The translations under genes were made by a program, and so were the position numbers. Shown here one piece after another: positions 53,011 through 61,970 of a stretch of 64,000 nt of DNA. The stretch's first letter is position 1. Every line of letters begins with the position of its first letter. The stretch comes from Hyphomicrobiales bacterium (GTDB taxonomy: Bacteria; Pseudomonadota; Alphaproteobacteria; Rhizobiales; Aestuariivirgaceae). The notes below the pieces were generated by a model, which saw nothing but the letters and a program-made list of their open reading frames with translations, ran no database searches and was not told the origin of the DNA. Location: the NCBI GenBank assembly GCA_025359045.1, contig JANYHN010000062.1:124001-188000 (forward strand), written 5' to 3'.

Positions 53011-55017
53011 ATGAAAAATTCTGAACACAATATAGCTTATCTTAATGGAGGCCCAACCAATGAGCCTCGTTCTTTTCCCATTTTGCATGATGGCAATGAG
53101 CTCGCCGATATTTTTGCAGGTGCAGATGTCGGCTTAGCGTTATTTGATTCATCTCTTGCGCTTTTAGCTTGTAACTCTTTGTATCGCACGCTTTGCGGAT
53201 ATCTCGAGTCAGAAGCCGTAACAGGTCGCAGCTTAGAAGATTTGATGCGGATCACCTTTCACCGCCTCAACGTACCTGACGCCGAAATCAAAAGTAAAAT
53301 CGAAAAAATTGTTACATCGCTTGATAGGGGCAGCGCCTATACCTTCCGTTACAATGCTCCCAGCGGCAGTGTGGTAGAAATTCGCCGCCGCCGCTTACCA
53401 AATGGCACTGTGGTCGAAACGGCCCGCCAGACTGAAAATCCGGTATCGAGTATCGATCTGAATTCGCAATATGAGTTGATCGCAGAAAAATCACGCGCGC
53501 GCCTGATGCATGCGTTGGACGTAATGGCGGATGGCTTTGCACTCTATGACTCATCTGACCGATTGGTCCTGTATAACAAAAAATATGTTGATTATAGCCC
53601 GCTGGTCGCCGACATCATTATGCCAGGCGTTGCCAAAGAAGAAATTCTAAGAGAGTCTGTTCGTCGCGGTGCATTTAATTTAAATGGAAGAACTCCGGAA
53701 GAATACATCTCATGGCGGCTGCAACGGCATCGCAATCCAACTGAACCAATTGAAGTCTTAGGCGCCGATGGACGTTGGATTTTAATTACTGAAAAGAAAA
53801 CCGATGATGGAAGCATCGTTGGCACGCGATCAGACATCACAGAGCTCAAACTACGTGAAATGGAAATGCTGCGCATTTCACAACAGCTTCACGCAAAGAA
53901 CATTCATTTCGATACGGCATTGAGCAACATGGTTCAAGGTCTTTGCATGTTTGACAAAGGCCAGCGCCTTATCGTTGTGAACAGGCGTTATCTCGAAATT
54001 TACGGCTTCTCAGCCGACGTCGTTAAGCCGGGCATAACTCTGCGTGAATTGATGGAATACAGCGTAAGCTTGGGCAACTACACCAAGGAAGAGGCCGAGC
54101 GCGCCTTGACAGAACGTAACGACCCTGCCCGCCTCAGCCAACGCACAGTTTTAAAGCAGCGCCTGAAAGATGGACGCGTCATTGCAGTTATGAACGAGCC
54201 CATGCCCGATGGCGGAACAATCGCCACATACGAAGACATTACCGAAAGTGAAAAAGCCGCCGTGATGATGTTGGAGTATACCCAAAAGCTAGAACGCTCC
54301 AACCGAGAACTGATAGATTTTGCATATGTCGCTTCACATGATTTACAAGAACCACTGCGCAAGATTGAAGCCTTTGGTGATCGACTACAAAAAAAATATG
54401 GCGACATTTTACCAGATGACGGGAAAATGTTTGTTGACCGTATGCACAATGCCGCCAGCCGCATGCGCCGTCTGATCAACGATCTCCTGTCTTATTCGCG
54501 CATCACGACAAACGCCAAGCCGTTCCAATGGATTTCGCTGAACGAGTTAGTAACAGAGGTGCAGTCAGATCTCCAAATTCGCATTGAAGAAAATTCAGCT
54601 ATTATTGAGAGCAATGACCTGCCGAAAATTGAATGTGACGCCACGCAGATGCGGCAGCTCATACAAAATCTCGTGAGTAATGCTCTCAAATTTCGTAAAC
54701 CCGACCAAACTCCAATTATCAAAATTCATGGCGAGCTGCAAAATTCAGCAATCGTTGGTACACCTAAAAATCTGATAGTGACAATTTCTGACAATGGCAT
54801 TGGCTTTGATAATTCCTTCAAGGAACAAATCTTTACAATTTTCCAACGTTTGCACAGCCGCAACGAGTATGAAGGCACTGGCATCGGCCTAGCAACTTGC
54901 CGCAAGATTGTCGAACGCCATGGCGGAACAATTGAAGCTTCAGGCATACAAGGCGAAGGCTCAACATTTAAATTTACAATTCCGCAAACACAATCCACCA
55001 AGGAGATTGCCGCATGA
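53011..55017 (+). CDS. Multi-PAS sensor histidine kinase (cytoplasmic)
   Basis: The kinase has no membrane helix. I prefer ATG 53011 (MKNSEHN, 668 residues); ATG 52936 would add 25 residues of doubtful character. Three PAS-type modules are visible. The second and third are the PAS_7-like repeats (MADGFALYDSSDRLVLYNKKY and MVQGLCMFDKGQRLIVVNRRYLEIYG). The HisKA domain has FAYVASHDLQEPLRKIEAF with the phospho-histidine, and the ATPase domain has LVSNALKFR and GTGIGLATCRKIVERHGG. It overlaps the response regulator by 4 bases. Confidence 0.9.
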   Translation: MKNSEHNIAYLNGGPTNEPRSFPILHDGNELADIFAGADVGLALFDSSLALLACNSLYRTLCGYLESEAVTGRSLEDLMRITFHRLNVPDAEIKSKIEKIVTSLDRGSAYTFRYNAPSGSVVEIRRRRLPNGTVVETARQTENPVSSIDLNSQYELIAEKSRARLMHALDVMADGFALYDSSDRLVLYNKKYVDYSPLVADIIMPGVAKEEILRESVRRGAFNLNGRTPEEYISWRLQRHRNPTEPIEVLGADGRWILITEKKTDDGSIVGTRSDITELKLREMEMLRISQQLHAKNIHFDTALSNMVQGLCMFDKGQRLIVVNRRYLEIYGFSADVVKPGITLRELMEYSVSLGNYTKEEAERALTERNDPARLSQRTVLKQRLKDGRVIAVMNEPMPDGGTIATYEDITESEKAAVMMLEYTQKLERSNRELIDFAYVASHDLQEPLRKIEAFGDRLQKKYGDILPDDGKMFVDRMHNAASRMRRLINDLLSYSRITTNAKPFQWISLNELVTEVQSDLQIRIEENSAIIESNDLPKIECDATQMRQLIQNLVSNALKFRKPDQTPIIKIHGELQNSAIVGTPKNLIVTISDNGIGFDNSFKEQIFTIFQRLHSRNEYEGTGIGLATCRKIVERHGGTIEASGIQGEGSTFKFTIPQTQSTKEIAA

Positions 55018-55481
55018 ATAAGAGCAGCCAGCCCATTCGCATAGTTGTGGCTGATGATGATGCTGATGATCGCATGATGATTAAGGATGCCTTCGAAGAA
55101 TCCAAGCTTGGCAATCCTATTGATTTTGTCGAGGACGGCGTCGAACTTATGGAATATCTAAACCGTAAGGGAAAATGGACCCATCTCGCCAACCAGCCTT
55201 ACCCCGGTTTCATCCTGCTGGATCTCAACATGCCGCGTAAGGATGGTAGGACCGTGCTTAAAGAAATCAAAGAATCCACCGAACTTCACCGCATCCCGAT
55301 CGTGATATTGACGACATCAAAAGCTGAAGAAGACATCATCAGAACTTATAATCTGGGTGTGAATTCATTCATCTGCAAACCGGTGTCGTTTGATAAGTTG
55401 GTCGATATTGTAAAAACGGTTGGCCATTACTGGATCGAAATCGTGGCCCTTCCTCCAGAGTGCAAGCGTGCCGCAGCATAG
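55014..55481 (+). CDS. Single-domain response regulator (Rcp1-like)
   Basis: The 155-residue protein is only a receiver domain. It shows the acidic DDDADD, the phosphoacceptor in PGFILLDLNMPRKDGRTVLKEIKES, the TTS switch residue in VILTTSKAEED, and the lysine in SFICKPVSF. This is the type that pairs with phytochrome-like kinases. It lacks an output domain, so it works by protein contact or as a phosphate relay. Translational overlap ties it to the PAS kinase. Confidence 0.93.
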   Translation: MNKSSQPIRIVVADDDADDRMMIKDAFEESKLGNPIDFVEDGVELMEYLNRKGKWTHLANQPYPGFILLDLNMPRKDGRTVLKEIKESTELHRIPIVILTTSKAEEDIIRTYNLGVNSFICKPVSFDKLVDIVKTVGHYWIEIVALPPECKRAAA

Positions 55482-55501
55482 TAGGCTAAACAGCTTCTAA
55501 C

Positions 55502-55535
55502 AAAAAACCCGCTGCCATATGCAGCGGGTTTTTTT
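55502..55535. terminator. Bidirectional intrinsic terminator
   Basis: A run of A (55502-55507) precedes CCCGCTGC, a 5-base loop CATAT, GCAGCGGG and a run of seven T (55529-55535). The 8-base GC-rich stem is perfect and extends through A-T pairs. It lies between convergent genes and has T runs on both strands, so it can end the kinase/regulator transcript and the TRAP operon. Confidence 0.93.
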
Positions 55536-55553
55536 AATTCCACATCCCTTCAA

Positions 55554-56870
55554 TCAAGCCGGTGGCAAGACAGGTATCATTTGTTGGGGAAGCCAAGTTG
55601 CAAGCTCTGGGAACCAGATCATCACAAACACCATGAACAACATGATGAGATACATTGGAAATGACCAAGCAGCGATCTTGAAAATATTATGCCCTGTCAT
55701 GCCTTGAAGCACAAAAAGATTAAAGCCAATCGGTGGCGTAATTTGTGCCTTCTCAACAACCAGCACGATGAAGATACCAAACCAAACCATATCAATTCCA
55801 GCTGCGCGAACCATCGGCTCGATCAACGGAATGGTGAGTGCGACGCAAGAGATGCCGTCGAGAAATCCACCAAGCACAGTATAGAGCAAAAGCAACACCA
55901 TCAGAAGCGCGAACGCCGACAGATGCAGTGAACCAACCCACTCTGCCAACATGTGTGGAAGGCCAGTATAGCCCATCGCCAGTGACATCGCTGAACCCGC
56001 CATCAAGATAAAAGTGATCATGGCAGATGTGCGCGTTGCGCTCATCAGACTTTCCATAAAATTGGAAAATGTAAGTGTCCCCTGCCACCAAGCTAAAGCA
56101 AGCGCACCAGCAACTCCTAACGCCGCAGCCTCCGTCGCTGTCGCGAAGCCCACAAACATAGTTCCCAAAACCAGAGCGAGAAGAATATGAACAGGTATCA
56201 GATGGCGCAAGGCAAATAGTTTTTCGCGCCAAGTTGTGATTGGCTCAGGGTCAGGTTTATAGTCTTTCGCCAATTTAGAAGACACAGCGACGTAAAATGT
56301 AAAAAATACGGCGAGTATCAAACCCGGTATGATTCCGGCAATACTGATGGCTGAAATCGACTCGTTGGTCATCGCACCGTAAACAACCATAATGATTGAT
56401 GGCGGAATCATCAGGCCAAGTGTGGCAGGTCCTGCTAAAGTGCCGATGATCATTCGCTCAGGATAATTGCGTTTTTTCAATTCGGGCACAGTCATTTGCG
56501 CAACCGTTGTCAAAGTCGCAACCGACGATCCTGATACCGATCCAAAAATTGTGCATCCCATCACGTTGGTGTGCAGTAAGCCACCGGGTAAACGCCCCAT
56601 GAGAGGTGCCAGGCCCTTAAACAAGTCTTCTGAAAGGCGTGTTCGAAATAATATGTCGCCCATCCACACAAACATCGGAAGTGACGAAAGCATCCAAGAT
56701 GACGACGAACTCCACATGGTCGTAATGATGGGCAGACCCGCAGACCGTGATGCAAACACTTCAATTGCAATTGCCGCCAAAGTAACGAGCGACACGCCAA
56801 TCCACACACCTGTGCCAAGTAAAACAGCAAGTAGGGCTATAAGAGTTGTGAAGAAAATGAGTTGATCCAT
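55554..56870 (-). CDS. TRAP transporter large permease (DctM-like)
   Basis: The 438-residue protein has the DctM pattern of about twelve helices, with FGSVSGSSVATLTTVAQMTVPELKKRNYPERMIIGTLAGPATLGLMIPPSIIMVVYG and EAAALGVAGALALAWW. It is the transport subunit of a sodium-driven tripartite uptake system for an organic acid-type solute. It is the last gene of the operon, 12 bases after dctQ. Confidence 0.94.
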   Translation of the reverse strand: MDQLIFFTTLIALLAVLLGTGVWIGVSLVTLAAIAIEVFASRSAGLPIITTMWSSSSSWMLSSLPMFVWMGDILFRTRLSEDLFKGLAPLMGRLPGGLLHTNVMGCTIFGSVSGSSVATLTTVAQMTVPELKKRNYPERMIIGTLAGPATLGLMIPPSIIMVVYGAMTNESISAISIAGIIPGLILAVFFTFYVAVSSKLAKDYKPDPEPITTWREKLFALRHLIPVHILLALVLGTMFVGFATATEAAALGVAGALALAWWQGTLTFSNFMESLMSATRTSAMITFILMAGSAMSLAMGYTGLPHMLAEWVGSLHLSAFALLMVLLLLYTVLGGFLDGISCVALTIPLIEPMVRAAGIDMVWFGIFIVLVVEKAQITPPIGFNLFVLQGMTGHNIFKIAAWSFPMYLIMLFMVFVMIWFPELATWLPQQMIPVLPPA

Positions 56871-56882
56871 GCTTGAATCAGA

Positions 56883-57401
56883 TCACATAACGTCAGGGCC
56901 AGCGGCTATGCCGCTGTCACCTGTAATCATTAAACGCAGACCGTGGTCAATGATTGAAACTGCGAACAAACTAAAACCAACAGCCATCGACAACTGAGGA
57001 ATCCACATCGGCGTTGCATCAAGTCCTTGGCTCACATCGCCGAAGCTGTACGACAAATAGACATTCATCCATGCATAATATGAAAGCCAAACAACCACGA
57101 TGCAACTGATCAGAAAAGACAGCTTTTCAGCCCAATGTCGATATTTGCCCAATGTCGAAAGAAATAACTCGATGCGCACGTGGGCGCCGCGATTTAATGT
57201 GTGCGCAAATGCTAGGAACACTGAAGCTCCCATGAAATACCCTACATAGTCAGTCAGACCGCGCGGATTAACACCAATATAGCGCCCGATGATTTGAAAC
57301 ATCGTCACTCCGAAAATCAAAACCATAAAAAATCCGGCAAGATATCCGCAATAAAGATAGAGCCGGTCCAGCCATGACCAAATCTGCGTCAAGTTTTTCA
57401 T
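56883..57401 (-). CDS. TRAP transporter small permease (DctQ-like)
   Basis: The 172-residue protein has four membrane helices and the DctQ motif FQIIGRYIGVNPRGLTDYVGYFMGASVFLAFAHTLNRGAHVRIELF. It forms the membrane complex with the large permease. It lies 6 bases after the binding-protein gene. Confidence 0.92.
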   Translation of the reverse strand: MKNLTQIWSWLDRLYLYCGYLAGFFMVLIFGVTMFQIIGRYIGVNPRGLTDYVGYFMGASVFLAFAHTLNRGAHVRIELFLSTLGKYRHWAEKLSFLISCIVVVWLSYYAWMNVYLSYSFGDVSQGLDATPMWIPQLSMAVGFSLFAVSIIDHGLRLMITGDSGIAAGPDVM

Positions 57402-57407
57402 CGGCTC

Positions 57408-58391
57408 TTATTTCTTGAAATCGTCAATAACTTTTTTACCAGCAGCGCCAGCCTTGGCGACCCATTCAGAGGTCATCGTCTCGCCAATCTTAGCCATAGA
57501 AGCAGCAAGATCAGGAGATGGTTGCAAAACCATCATTCCGTTTTTTGACAACGTCTCTAGCGCACTCTCGTTGGCGATCTTTGATTTGTCTAAACCGCTG
57601 GCTTCAGCCTTGGTCGAACAATCAAGTATTGCTGCTTTATTTTTGTCGGAAAGTTTTGCGAATATATCTTTGTTCACAATCACGGTGTTCCGCGGCATCC
57701 AAGCTTTCACTTCATAAAAATGATTGAGATTTTCCCAAACCTTTGAATCTTGCCCCGTCACAGCTGATGTGATCAACGACCCAATCACACCTGCTGAAAG
57801 CGCTTGGCTTATTTCAGCAGCTTCAATTGAAATTGGCACCATACCCGTCAGTTCAGCCATTCGTGCAGTCGCTTTGTTGTATGACCGCACGCGAACGCCC
57901 TTCATGTCCTCAACTTTATTCACGTCTTTGCTGAAATAAAGACCTTGTGGTGGCCATGGAACGGAATAGAGCAACTTCAGATTCTGGCTGTCTAAAACTT
58001 TTTCGAGTTCTGGGCGGGCGGCTTTGAAAAGCTTCACCGAGGCGTCATAGGACGTGGCAAGGAACGGAATCGAATCGGTTCCATAAATTGCATTTTCGTT
58101 TTCATGCGAGGAAAGCAAACGTTCGCCAATCTGCGCCTGTCCGGTTTGGACCGCGCGCTTGATATCGTTACCCTTGAAGAGAGTGCCATTGGGGTGAGTT
58201 ACGATGTTTATGTCGCCACTTGTTCCCGTTGCCACACACTTAGCAAATTCGTCCGCATTAATGGATTGAAAGTTGGTTGCTGGATATGCCATCGGCATAT
58301 CCCATTTTTCACCAGCTTGGGCTGTTGAAATATATGCTTGTGTCGAGATTAGCACCGCCGCAGCGAAAAAGTTAACAATCTTCGTTTTCAT
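57408..58391 (-). CDS. TRAP transporter solute-binding protein (DctP-like)
   Basis: I place the start at ATG 58391 (MKTKIVNFF), 6 bases after GGAAAGA; an in-frame start at 58442 would bury the signal peptide. The 327-residue precursor has a cleavable signal ending TAQA. The mature protein is a TRAP binding protein with LLSSHENENAIYGTDSIPFLATSYDA, VRSYNKATARMAELTGMVPISIEAAEISQAL and the substrate-contact region near RSYN. The solute is not known. It is the first gene of the P-Q-M operon. Confidence 0.92.
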   Translation of the reverse strand: MKTKIVNFFAAAVLISTQAYISTAQAGEKWDMPMAYPATNFQSINADEFAKCVATGTSGDINIVTHPNGTLFKGNDIKRAVQTGQAQIGERLLSSHENENAIYGTDSIPFLATSYDASVKLFKAARPELEKVLDSQNLKLLYSVPWPPQGLYFSKDVNKVEDMKGVRVRSYNKATARMAELTGMVPISIEAAEISQALSAGVIGSLITSAVTGQDSKVWENLNHFYEVKAWMPRNTVIVNKDIFAKLSDKNKAAILDCSTKAEASGLDKSKIANESALETLSKNGMMVLQPSPDLAASMAKIGETMTSEWVAKAGAAGKKVIDDFKK

Positions 58392-58580
58392 ATCCATCTT
58401 TCCGTAAATCAGCATTGGAACGCCGAATTTAAGCCCCGTCACCTGAAAATAGACGATAAGGAGTTAAAATTGGATTGGGGAAATTCAATTTGAGTCAAGT
58501 TTAAGGATGCATAACAGAATAGATTGAGTGGTTATCGTAAATGGTTTATCGCGATTTTACGTCGAGCTTTGCGAACTAAC

Positions 58581-58633
58581 GGAACAACTTATTCACACCT
58601 TGGTTTGACACCCCATTAACACTTCCTTAACTA
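58581..58633 (+). promoter_or_regulatory. Overlapping candidate promoters before the exported protein at 58651
   Basis: A sigma-70 type promoter has TTGACA at 58605-58610, a 17-base spacer and TAACTA at 58628-58633. An EcfG-like near match, GGAAC at 58581-58585, N16 and GGTT at 58602-58605, overlaps it. Both would give a transcript starting before the ATG at 58651. The rest of the gap from 58392 holds no gene I can support. Confidence 0.5.
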
Positions 58634-58650
58634 AATTAGGGAGCTGTGAA

Positions 58651-59229
58651 ATGATTCGGAATTTTTTCTATGCGGGTATAATATTAGGACTTGGGTTCAC
58701 TGCCCAATCATTTTCTGCCGACTTGACAAGCCTTGAAATGGGCGAGTTTGTTACAAGTAGCGAAAGTCCTATTTCACCGAAATCTGTATCAATAGACTCT
58801 CAAAGGCAGGCACTACACTTTTCAATGAAGCTCGACACGCTTTCGGCCACAGCAGACGGATCGAAAATGGAAGGATCTTCGTCTTTTTCTGGCAACTTTA
58901 CCGTGTTACAGCCCTATAATGTGTCACTACCCGTCGCTACAATTCAGCTAAAAGGGCATATTGTTAAAACCGCTGCATCGTCCGCAACGCTTGATATTAT
59001 TGTTGGTGATGCAAAAGAGAAAATTGTCTGGGAAGAAAACGAGGTTGCGGCTGGATTATTTGACAAGACGTTAAACGTCGTCATTGCAAATGGGCAAGTT
59101 CCCGTTGTTTTTCCGGTGAGTGCAACCCTTTTGGTCACAAAAAGCCCAGGAAGCGGCGCTGTATTCGTGTCGCTGGATTCAATTGATGTTCAGATTGGAT
59201 CGCAGCGCGTGGCAATTAACGACCGCTAA
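58651..59229 (+). CDS. Exported protein of unknown function
   Basis: The 192-residue precursor has a signal peptide (MIRNFFYAGIILGLGFTAQSFSA), then a mature all-beta-looking domain of about 165 residues. Hydrophobic strands such as ATIQLKGHIVKTAASSATLDIIVGD suggest a beta sandwich. I recognise no family. It has its own promoter region upstream and is convergent with the next gene. Confidence 0.75.
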   Translation: MIRNFFYAGIILGLGFTAQSFSADLTSLEMGEFVTSSESPISPKSVSIDSQRQALHFSMKLDTLSATADGSKMEGSSSFSGNFTVLQPYNVSLPVATIQLKGHIVKTAASSATLDIIVGDAKEKIVWEENEVAAGLFDKTLNVVIANGQVPVVFPVSATLLVTKSPGSGAVFVSLDSIDVQIGSQRVAINDR

Positions 59230-59288
59230 ACAAGCAAAATTCGGCGAACCCAGAGATCCGCCGAACATATTTTTGCTAGAACGTTTAA

Positions 59289-59747
59289 TTAAACTGTAAT
59301 TGGCTTATAAGCTTGGCGCACCAGAAGACGCCACTTTCCGTCTTCTTTTTTCCAAGTTTGCACAATGTTTAACACCAATAGTAAATTTTTACCTTGATAC
59401 ATTAAATCAGCATCAAATGTATGACGCGCAATAGCCAAATCACCGACTGTGTGGATGCTGTGATCATAAAGTTTGATCGAATTAAAAATTTCTGACTTTT
59501 CAACAACAGTCTTAACAAATTCTACTTTGGTCTGAACAACACCGTTGGCATGCCCAAAAGACATATCATCGGCAGAAAGTTCCAAAAGCTTAGCGCCATC
59601 GCCAGCAACCATAGACTTGCGGTAAAGTTCCACGGCTGCCAGAACATCATCAGTATCACAGGCGCTCGCGGTGTTGAGCTTAGCCATGCCAACCATTGTT
59701 GCGCCTACAGCCAAAAAGCTCGTAATTGATAATTCGCGTCTGTTCAT
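59289..59747 (-). CDS. Exported NTF2-like (SnoaL/DUF4440) protein
   Basis: The 152-residue protein starts MNRRELSITSFLAVGATMVGM, a leader with a twin-arginine-like NRRELS motif that may direct Tat export. The rest is an NTF2-like fold: DDVLAAVELYRKSMVAGDGAKLLELSADDMSFGHANG and VQTWKKEDGKWRLLVRQAYKP. The ligand is unknown. The 127 bases before its start (59748-59874) contain no feature I can support. Confidence 0.82.
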   Translation of the reverse strand: MNRRELSITSFLAVGATMVGMAKLNTASACDTDDVLAAVELYRKSMVAGDGAKLLELSADDMSFGHANGVVQTKVEFVKTVVEKSEIFNSIKLYDHSIHTVGDLAIARHTFDADLMYQGKNLLLVLNIVQTWKKEDGKWRLLVRQAYKPITV

Positions 59748-59874
59748 ACTTAACTCCCATTTACTTACCCAAACATTCGCAAGTTCATAGGCTATTTCTG
59801 TTAAGACGAAGTAAACTCCCGGCAGCGGGCAATTTATTGCAACTTTACTTATTCAAAAACAACATCGCCAATCC

Positions 59875-60288
59875 CTATCGCTTTCTTTGGCTCTCTGATG
59901 CAACCATGCCTGCTACAAGCGCAGCTAAAAGCATTGCACCTTTTTGATCTTTAAAAGCTTGATTCAAAATCGGAGGGATTTGCTCTGTCTGTCGAATGCC
60001 GTTCGGTCTTACCGGCTGTTTTAACACTATCGAACCAACTCCAAGTACGGTCATTCCAACTAAAAATAGAAAGCCTCCAGCCAACAATGCCGCGCCTGCC
60101 TCCCCCCAATAAGGAATCGCATAGATCCAAATTGCCGCTGTCACGCATCCTATTGCAGCCAGAAAAAATAGAGCTGCCGATATTGATGCACACGCCTTTA
60201 TTGCTCCGTAACGAACCGGAGCAACCATATTCGCAGCTCCGTTTCGAGCGGCTGAAATTAATATATTTCCGATTTGCGATCCCAGCAT
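59875..60288 (-). CDS. Small membrane protein of the stress cluster (putative actinobacterial-holin-X/YqjE-like)
   Basis: ATG 60288 follows AAGGA and gives 137 residues; an earlier in-frame start lies inside the upstream gene. Two strong membrane helices (ASISAALFFLAAIGCVTAAIWIYAI and GAALLAGGFLFLVGMTVLGVG) and a weaker C-terminal one are seen. The plan resembles YqjE-type holin-superfamily proteins that accompany DUF883/YqjD genes. It starts 10 bases after the DUF883 gene. Confidence 0.75.
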   Translation of the reverse strand: MLGSQIGNILISAARNGAANMVAPVRYGAIKACASISAALFFLAAIGCVTAAIWIYAIPYWGEAGAALLAGGFLFLVGMTVLGVGSIVLKQPVRPNGIRQTEQIPPILNQAFKDQKGAMLLAALVAGMVASESQRKR

Positions 60289-60298
60289 ATTCGCATCC

Positions 60299-60604
60299 TT
60301 ATCTCGACAATACGCGACTACCAACAAATCCCAGCGCAAAAGCAATGAGCAACGCGGTCAATGGTTGCTCTTCAACTTGCTGACCTATTTTTTTGGCCGA
60401 ACGCTGGCCTTGAGCCGCCATATTGTTATAAGCCCGCGTAGCTTCAGCTCCAATCTGATCGGCAGCTGCACTACTTGCCTCATATGCATTATTGCCAACA
60501 TTCTTGGTCAACTTTGCAATATCATCTTTCAGGGAAGCCAAGTCATTCATGATAGCCTGAATGTCGACGTTCGTTTCACCATTGCCTTTGATTATTGAAG
60601 CCAT
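60299..60604 (-). CDS. DUF883 (YqjD/ElaB-like) ribosome- and membrane-associated protein
   Basis: The 101-residue protein has a long amphipathic helical region (IQAIMNDLASLKDDIAKLTKNVG) and a C-terminal membrane segment preceded by a glutamine/basic stretch (VEEQPLTALLIAFALGFVGSRVLSR). That is the signature of the YqjD/ElaB family, which in E. coli binds ribosomes to the membrane in stationary phase. It lies 42 bases after csbD. Confidence 0.9.
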   Translation of the reverse strand: MASIIKGNGETNVDIQAIMNDLASLKDDIAKLTKNVGNNAYEASSAAADQIGAEATRAYNNMAAQGQRSAKKIGQQVEEQPLTALLIAFALGFVGSRVLSR

Positions 60605-60646
60605 AATTATTTTCTCCTTGACTGCTAATGTTGAGGTATTTGAAAT

Positions 60647-60832
60647 CTACTTGGACTTTAAAACGTTGCGGATAGAATCTTTTGCTCCGCCAATCGCATT
60701 TTTAACTTTCCCTTCTATCTTTTGAGCCTTGCCTTGTGCGGCAATTTTCTGATCTCCGACAGCTTTACCGACTGCCTCTTTCACAGAGCCTGCTAAAGTT
60801 TTCCCCGCACCAATAACTCGATCTTTATCCAT
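60647..60832 (-). CDS. CsbD family stress protein
   Basis: The 61-residue protein is a CsbD-like domain: DRVIGAGKTLAGSVKEAVGKAVGDQKIAAQGKAQKIEGKVKNAIGG. Such small proteins are produced under general stress regulons (sigma B in Bacillus, EcfG in alphaproteobacteria). The ATG follows AAAGGA. It is downstream of the DUF3309 gene and an EcfG-type promoter. Confidence 0.9.
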   Translation of the reverse strand: MDKDRVIGAGKTLAGSVKEAVGKAVGDQKIAAQGKAQKIEGKVKNAIGGAKDSIRNVLKSK

Positions 60833-60907
60833 GACGACAATCCTTTCTGAAAATATTTTTTAAATTTATCTTCGTTTTTCAAAGCTCGATTTCGGGAAAA
60901 GCAATCC

Positions 60908-61065
60908 TTACAACCGCCCCAAAAACGCGAACGCGACGACCGCAACAAGTACGAAGCTAATGCCACCACTGAGAAGTAATCCCCACTTCAACTATGCCTC
61001 CAAGTTGGCCACGCCCCAGCGAGAAACAAGATGAGCAAAATAACCAATATATTTGAAATGCTCAC
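60908..61065 (-). pseudogene. Frameshifted DUF3309 gene
   Basis: From GTG 61065, with a perfect GGAGGA site just upstream, the frame encodes VSISNILVILLILFLAGAWPTWRHS and stops at 60988. In a frame shifted by one base, the sequence continues SWG-type as WGLLLSGGISFVLVAVV... and ends GRL at 60908. Together these make a normal 50-residue DUF3309 small membrane protein, typically ...GALPTW.HS..WGY.PSGG.G...GRI. One missing base near 60983-60990 explains the break. It may be a real lesion or a sequencing error. Confidence 0.75.
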
Positions 61066-61111
61066 GCGGTTCCTCCAAATCGAATGTCGTGAAAAACGAT
61101 TGTGCTGAGAC

Positions 61112-61136
61112 AACGCGCAGTGCCAAGAAATGTTCC
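61112..61136 (-). promoter_or_regulatory. EcfG-type general stress promoter (minus strand)
   Basis: On the minus strand GGAAC (61132-61136) is followed by exactly 16 bases and CGTT (61112-61115). This equals the alphaproteobacterial EcfG consensus GGAAC-N16/17-CGTT. It is about 47 bases upstream of the DUF3309 start and probably drives DUF3309, csbD, DUF883 and the downstream membrane gene. Confidence 0.75.
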
Positions 61137-61251
61137 GAAGATTTAAAAATAATTCCGATCTCAAACAATTATTACATCGCTTAAGTTGGAAATTCCTCGG
61201 ACTCAACTCTTTATGCAGGAAATCGCATAACGAAATTTCAGGGTTCATATT

Positions 61252-61276
61252 GGAACGGAACCGTCGCCAAATAGTT
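61252..61276 (+). promoter_or_regulatory. Near-match EcfG-type promoter (plus strand)
   Basis: GGAAC (61252-61256), N16 and AGTT (61273-61276) differ from the consensus only in the first base of the -10 element. Transcription would start about 75 bases before the secreted-protein gene at 61358. Apart from this site and the minus-strand promoter, the region 61066-61357 shows nothing recognisable. Confidence 0.4.
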
Positions 61277-61357
61277 ACCTGAGTTGGAAAATATAAGACT
61301 GCCGCAAACAGACGAATAATCGTCTGTTAGATGCAGCTGTATTTAAAGGAGCATGAA

Positions 61358-61957
61358 ATGAAAATGTTTAAAAAAACAGTCTTGGTTGCTTTGATGTTGG
61401 GCGGTACAGTTTCTGTAACTGCCTAGTTGGCACAAGCACAATCTACAGGGCAAACTGACTGTAATAATCAAAAATCAACAGGCGCAGGCTGTCCACCTAT
61501 TGTAAATCCAACCCCTCCACCGCCAGCCGCCCCAATTGTTACGCCTAACCCTCCTGCTCCCCCAGCAGCCATTAACAATCCACCACCTCCTGCGGCTTCC
61601 CCTTCGCCACAAAAAAATACATCAAATCGCTATAATAACAATCAGTCATCGGGTTGGCGATATGACCAGAATCGACATAACCGTCGGAATCATCGCGACA
61701 ACATTTTTCGCTTTTCATTCGGTGGCTATTTTTATGATCGACCATATTGGCAACAGCCACAATATTCTTACCAATACAACCGTATCAGCTGTGGTGAAGG
61801 TCGTTTTATAATTGCCGACAATGGGTACAATCGCATCCGTACAATTGAGTGCAACGGAACGACGTTCACGTATCAAGCACACAAGCGAAGCCGAACATAT
61901 CGAGTATACGTTAACTCGAGGCGCGGTTCGATTTCAGGCGTAACGCGGATTTATTAA
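61358..61957 (+). pseudogene. Secreted proline-rich/YXGG-like protein interrupted by an amber codon in the signal peptide
   Basis: ATG 61358, after AAAGGA, starts a good signal peptide (MKMFKKTVLVALMLGGTVSVTA), but the next codon is TAG (61424-61426). The same frame then continues LAQAQSTGQTDCNNQ, a plausible cleavage site AQA, a proline-rich linker (about 45 residues), a basic Asn/Arg-rich part, and a C-terminal domain with two cysteines (RISCGEGRFIIADNGYNRIRTIECNGTTFTYQ). A TTG at 61427 could start a leaderless form. The simplest view is a nonsense mutation or read error in a once-secreted protein. Confidence 0.7.
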
Positions 61958-61970
61958 TTCTATTTCCGGA

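Noticed and set aside
55554-58391. Unusual TRAP system
   Set aside because: The P-Q-M order, lengths and motifs are ordinary, and only the substrate is unknown.
60988-61248. 86-residue protein upstream of and including the DUF3309 N-terminus
   Set aside because: The upstream 60 residues show no protein-like pattern and cross the EcfG promoter. The GTG at 61065 with GGAGGA explains the real start.
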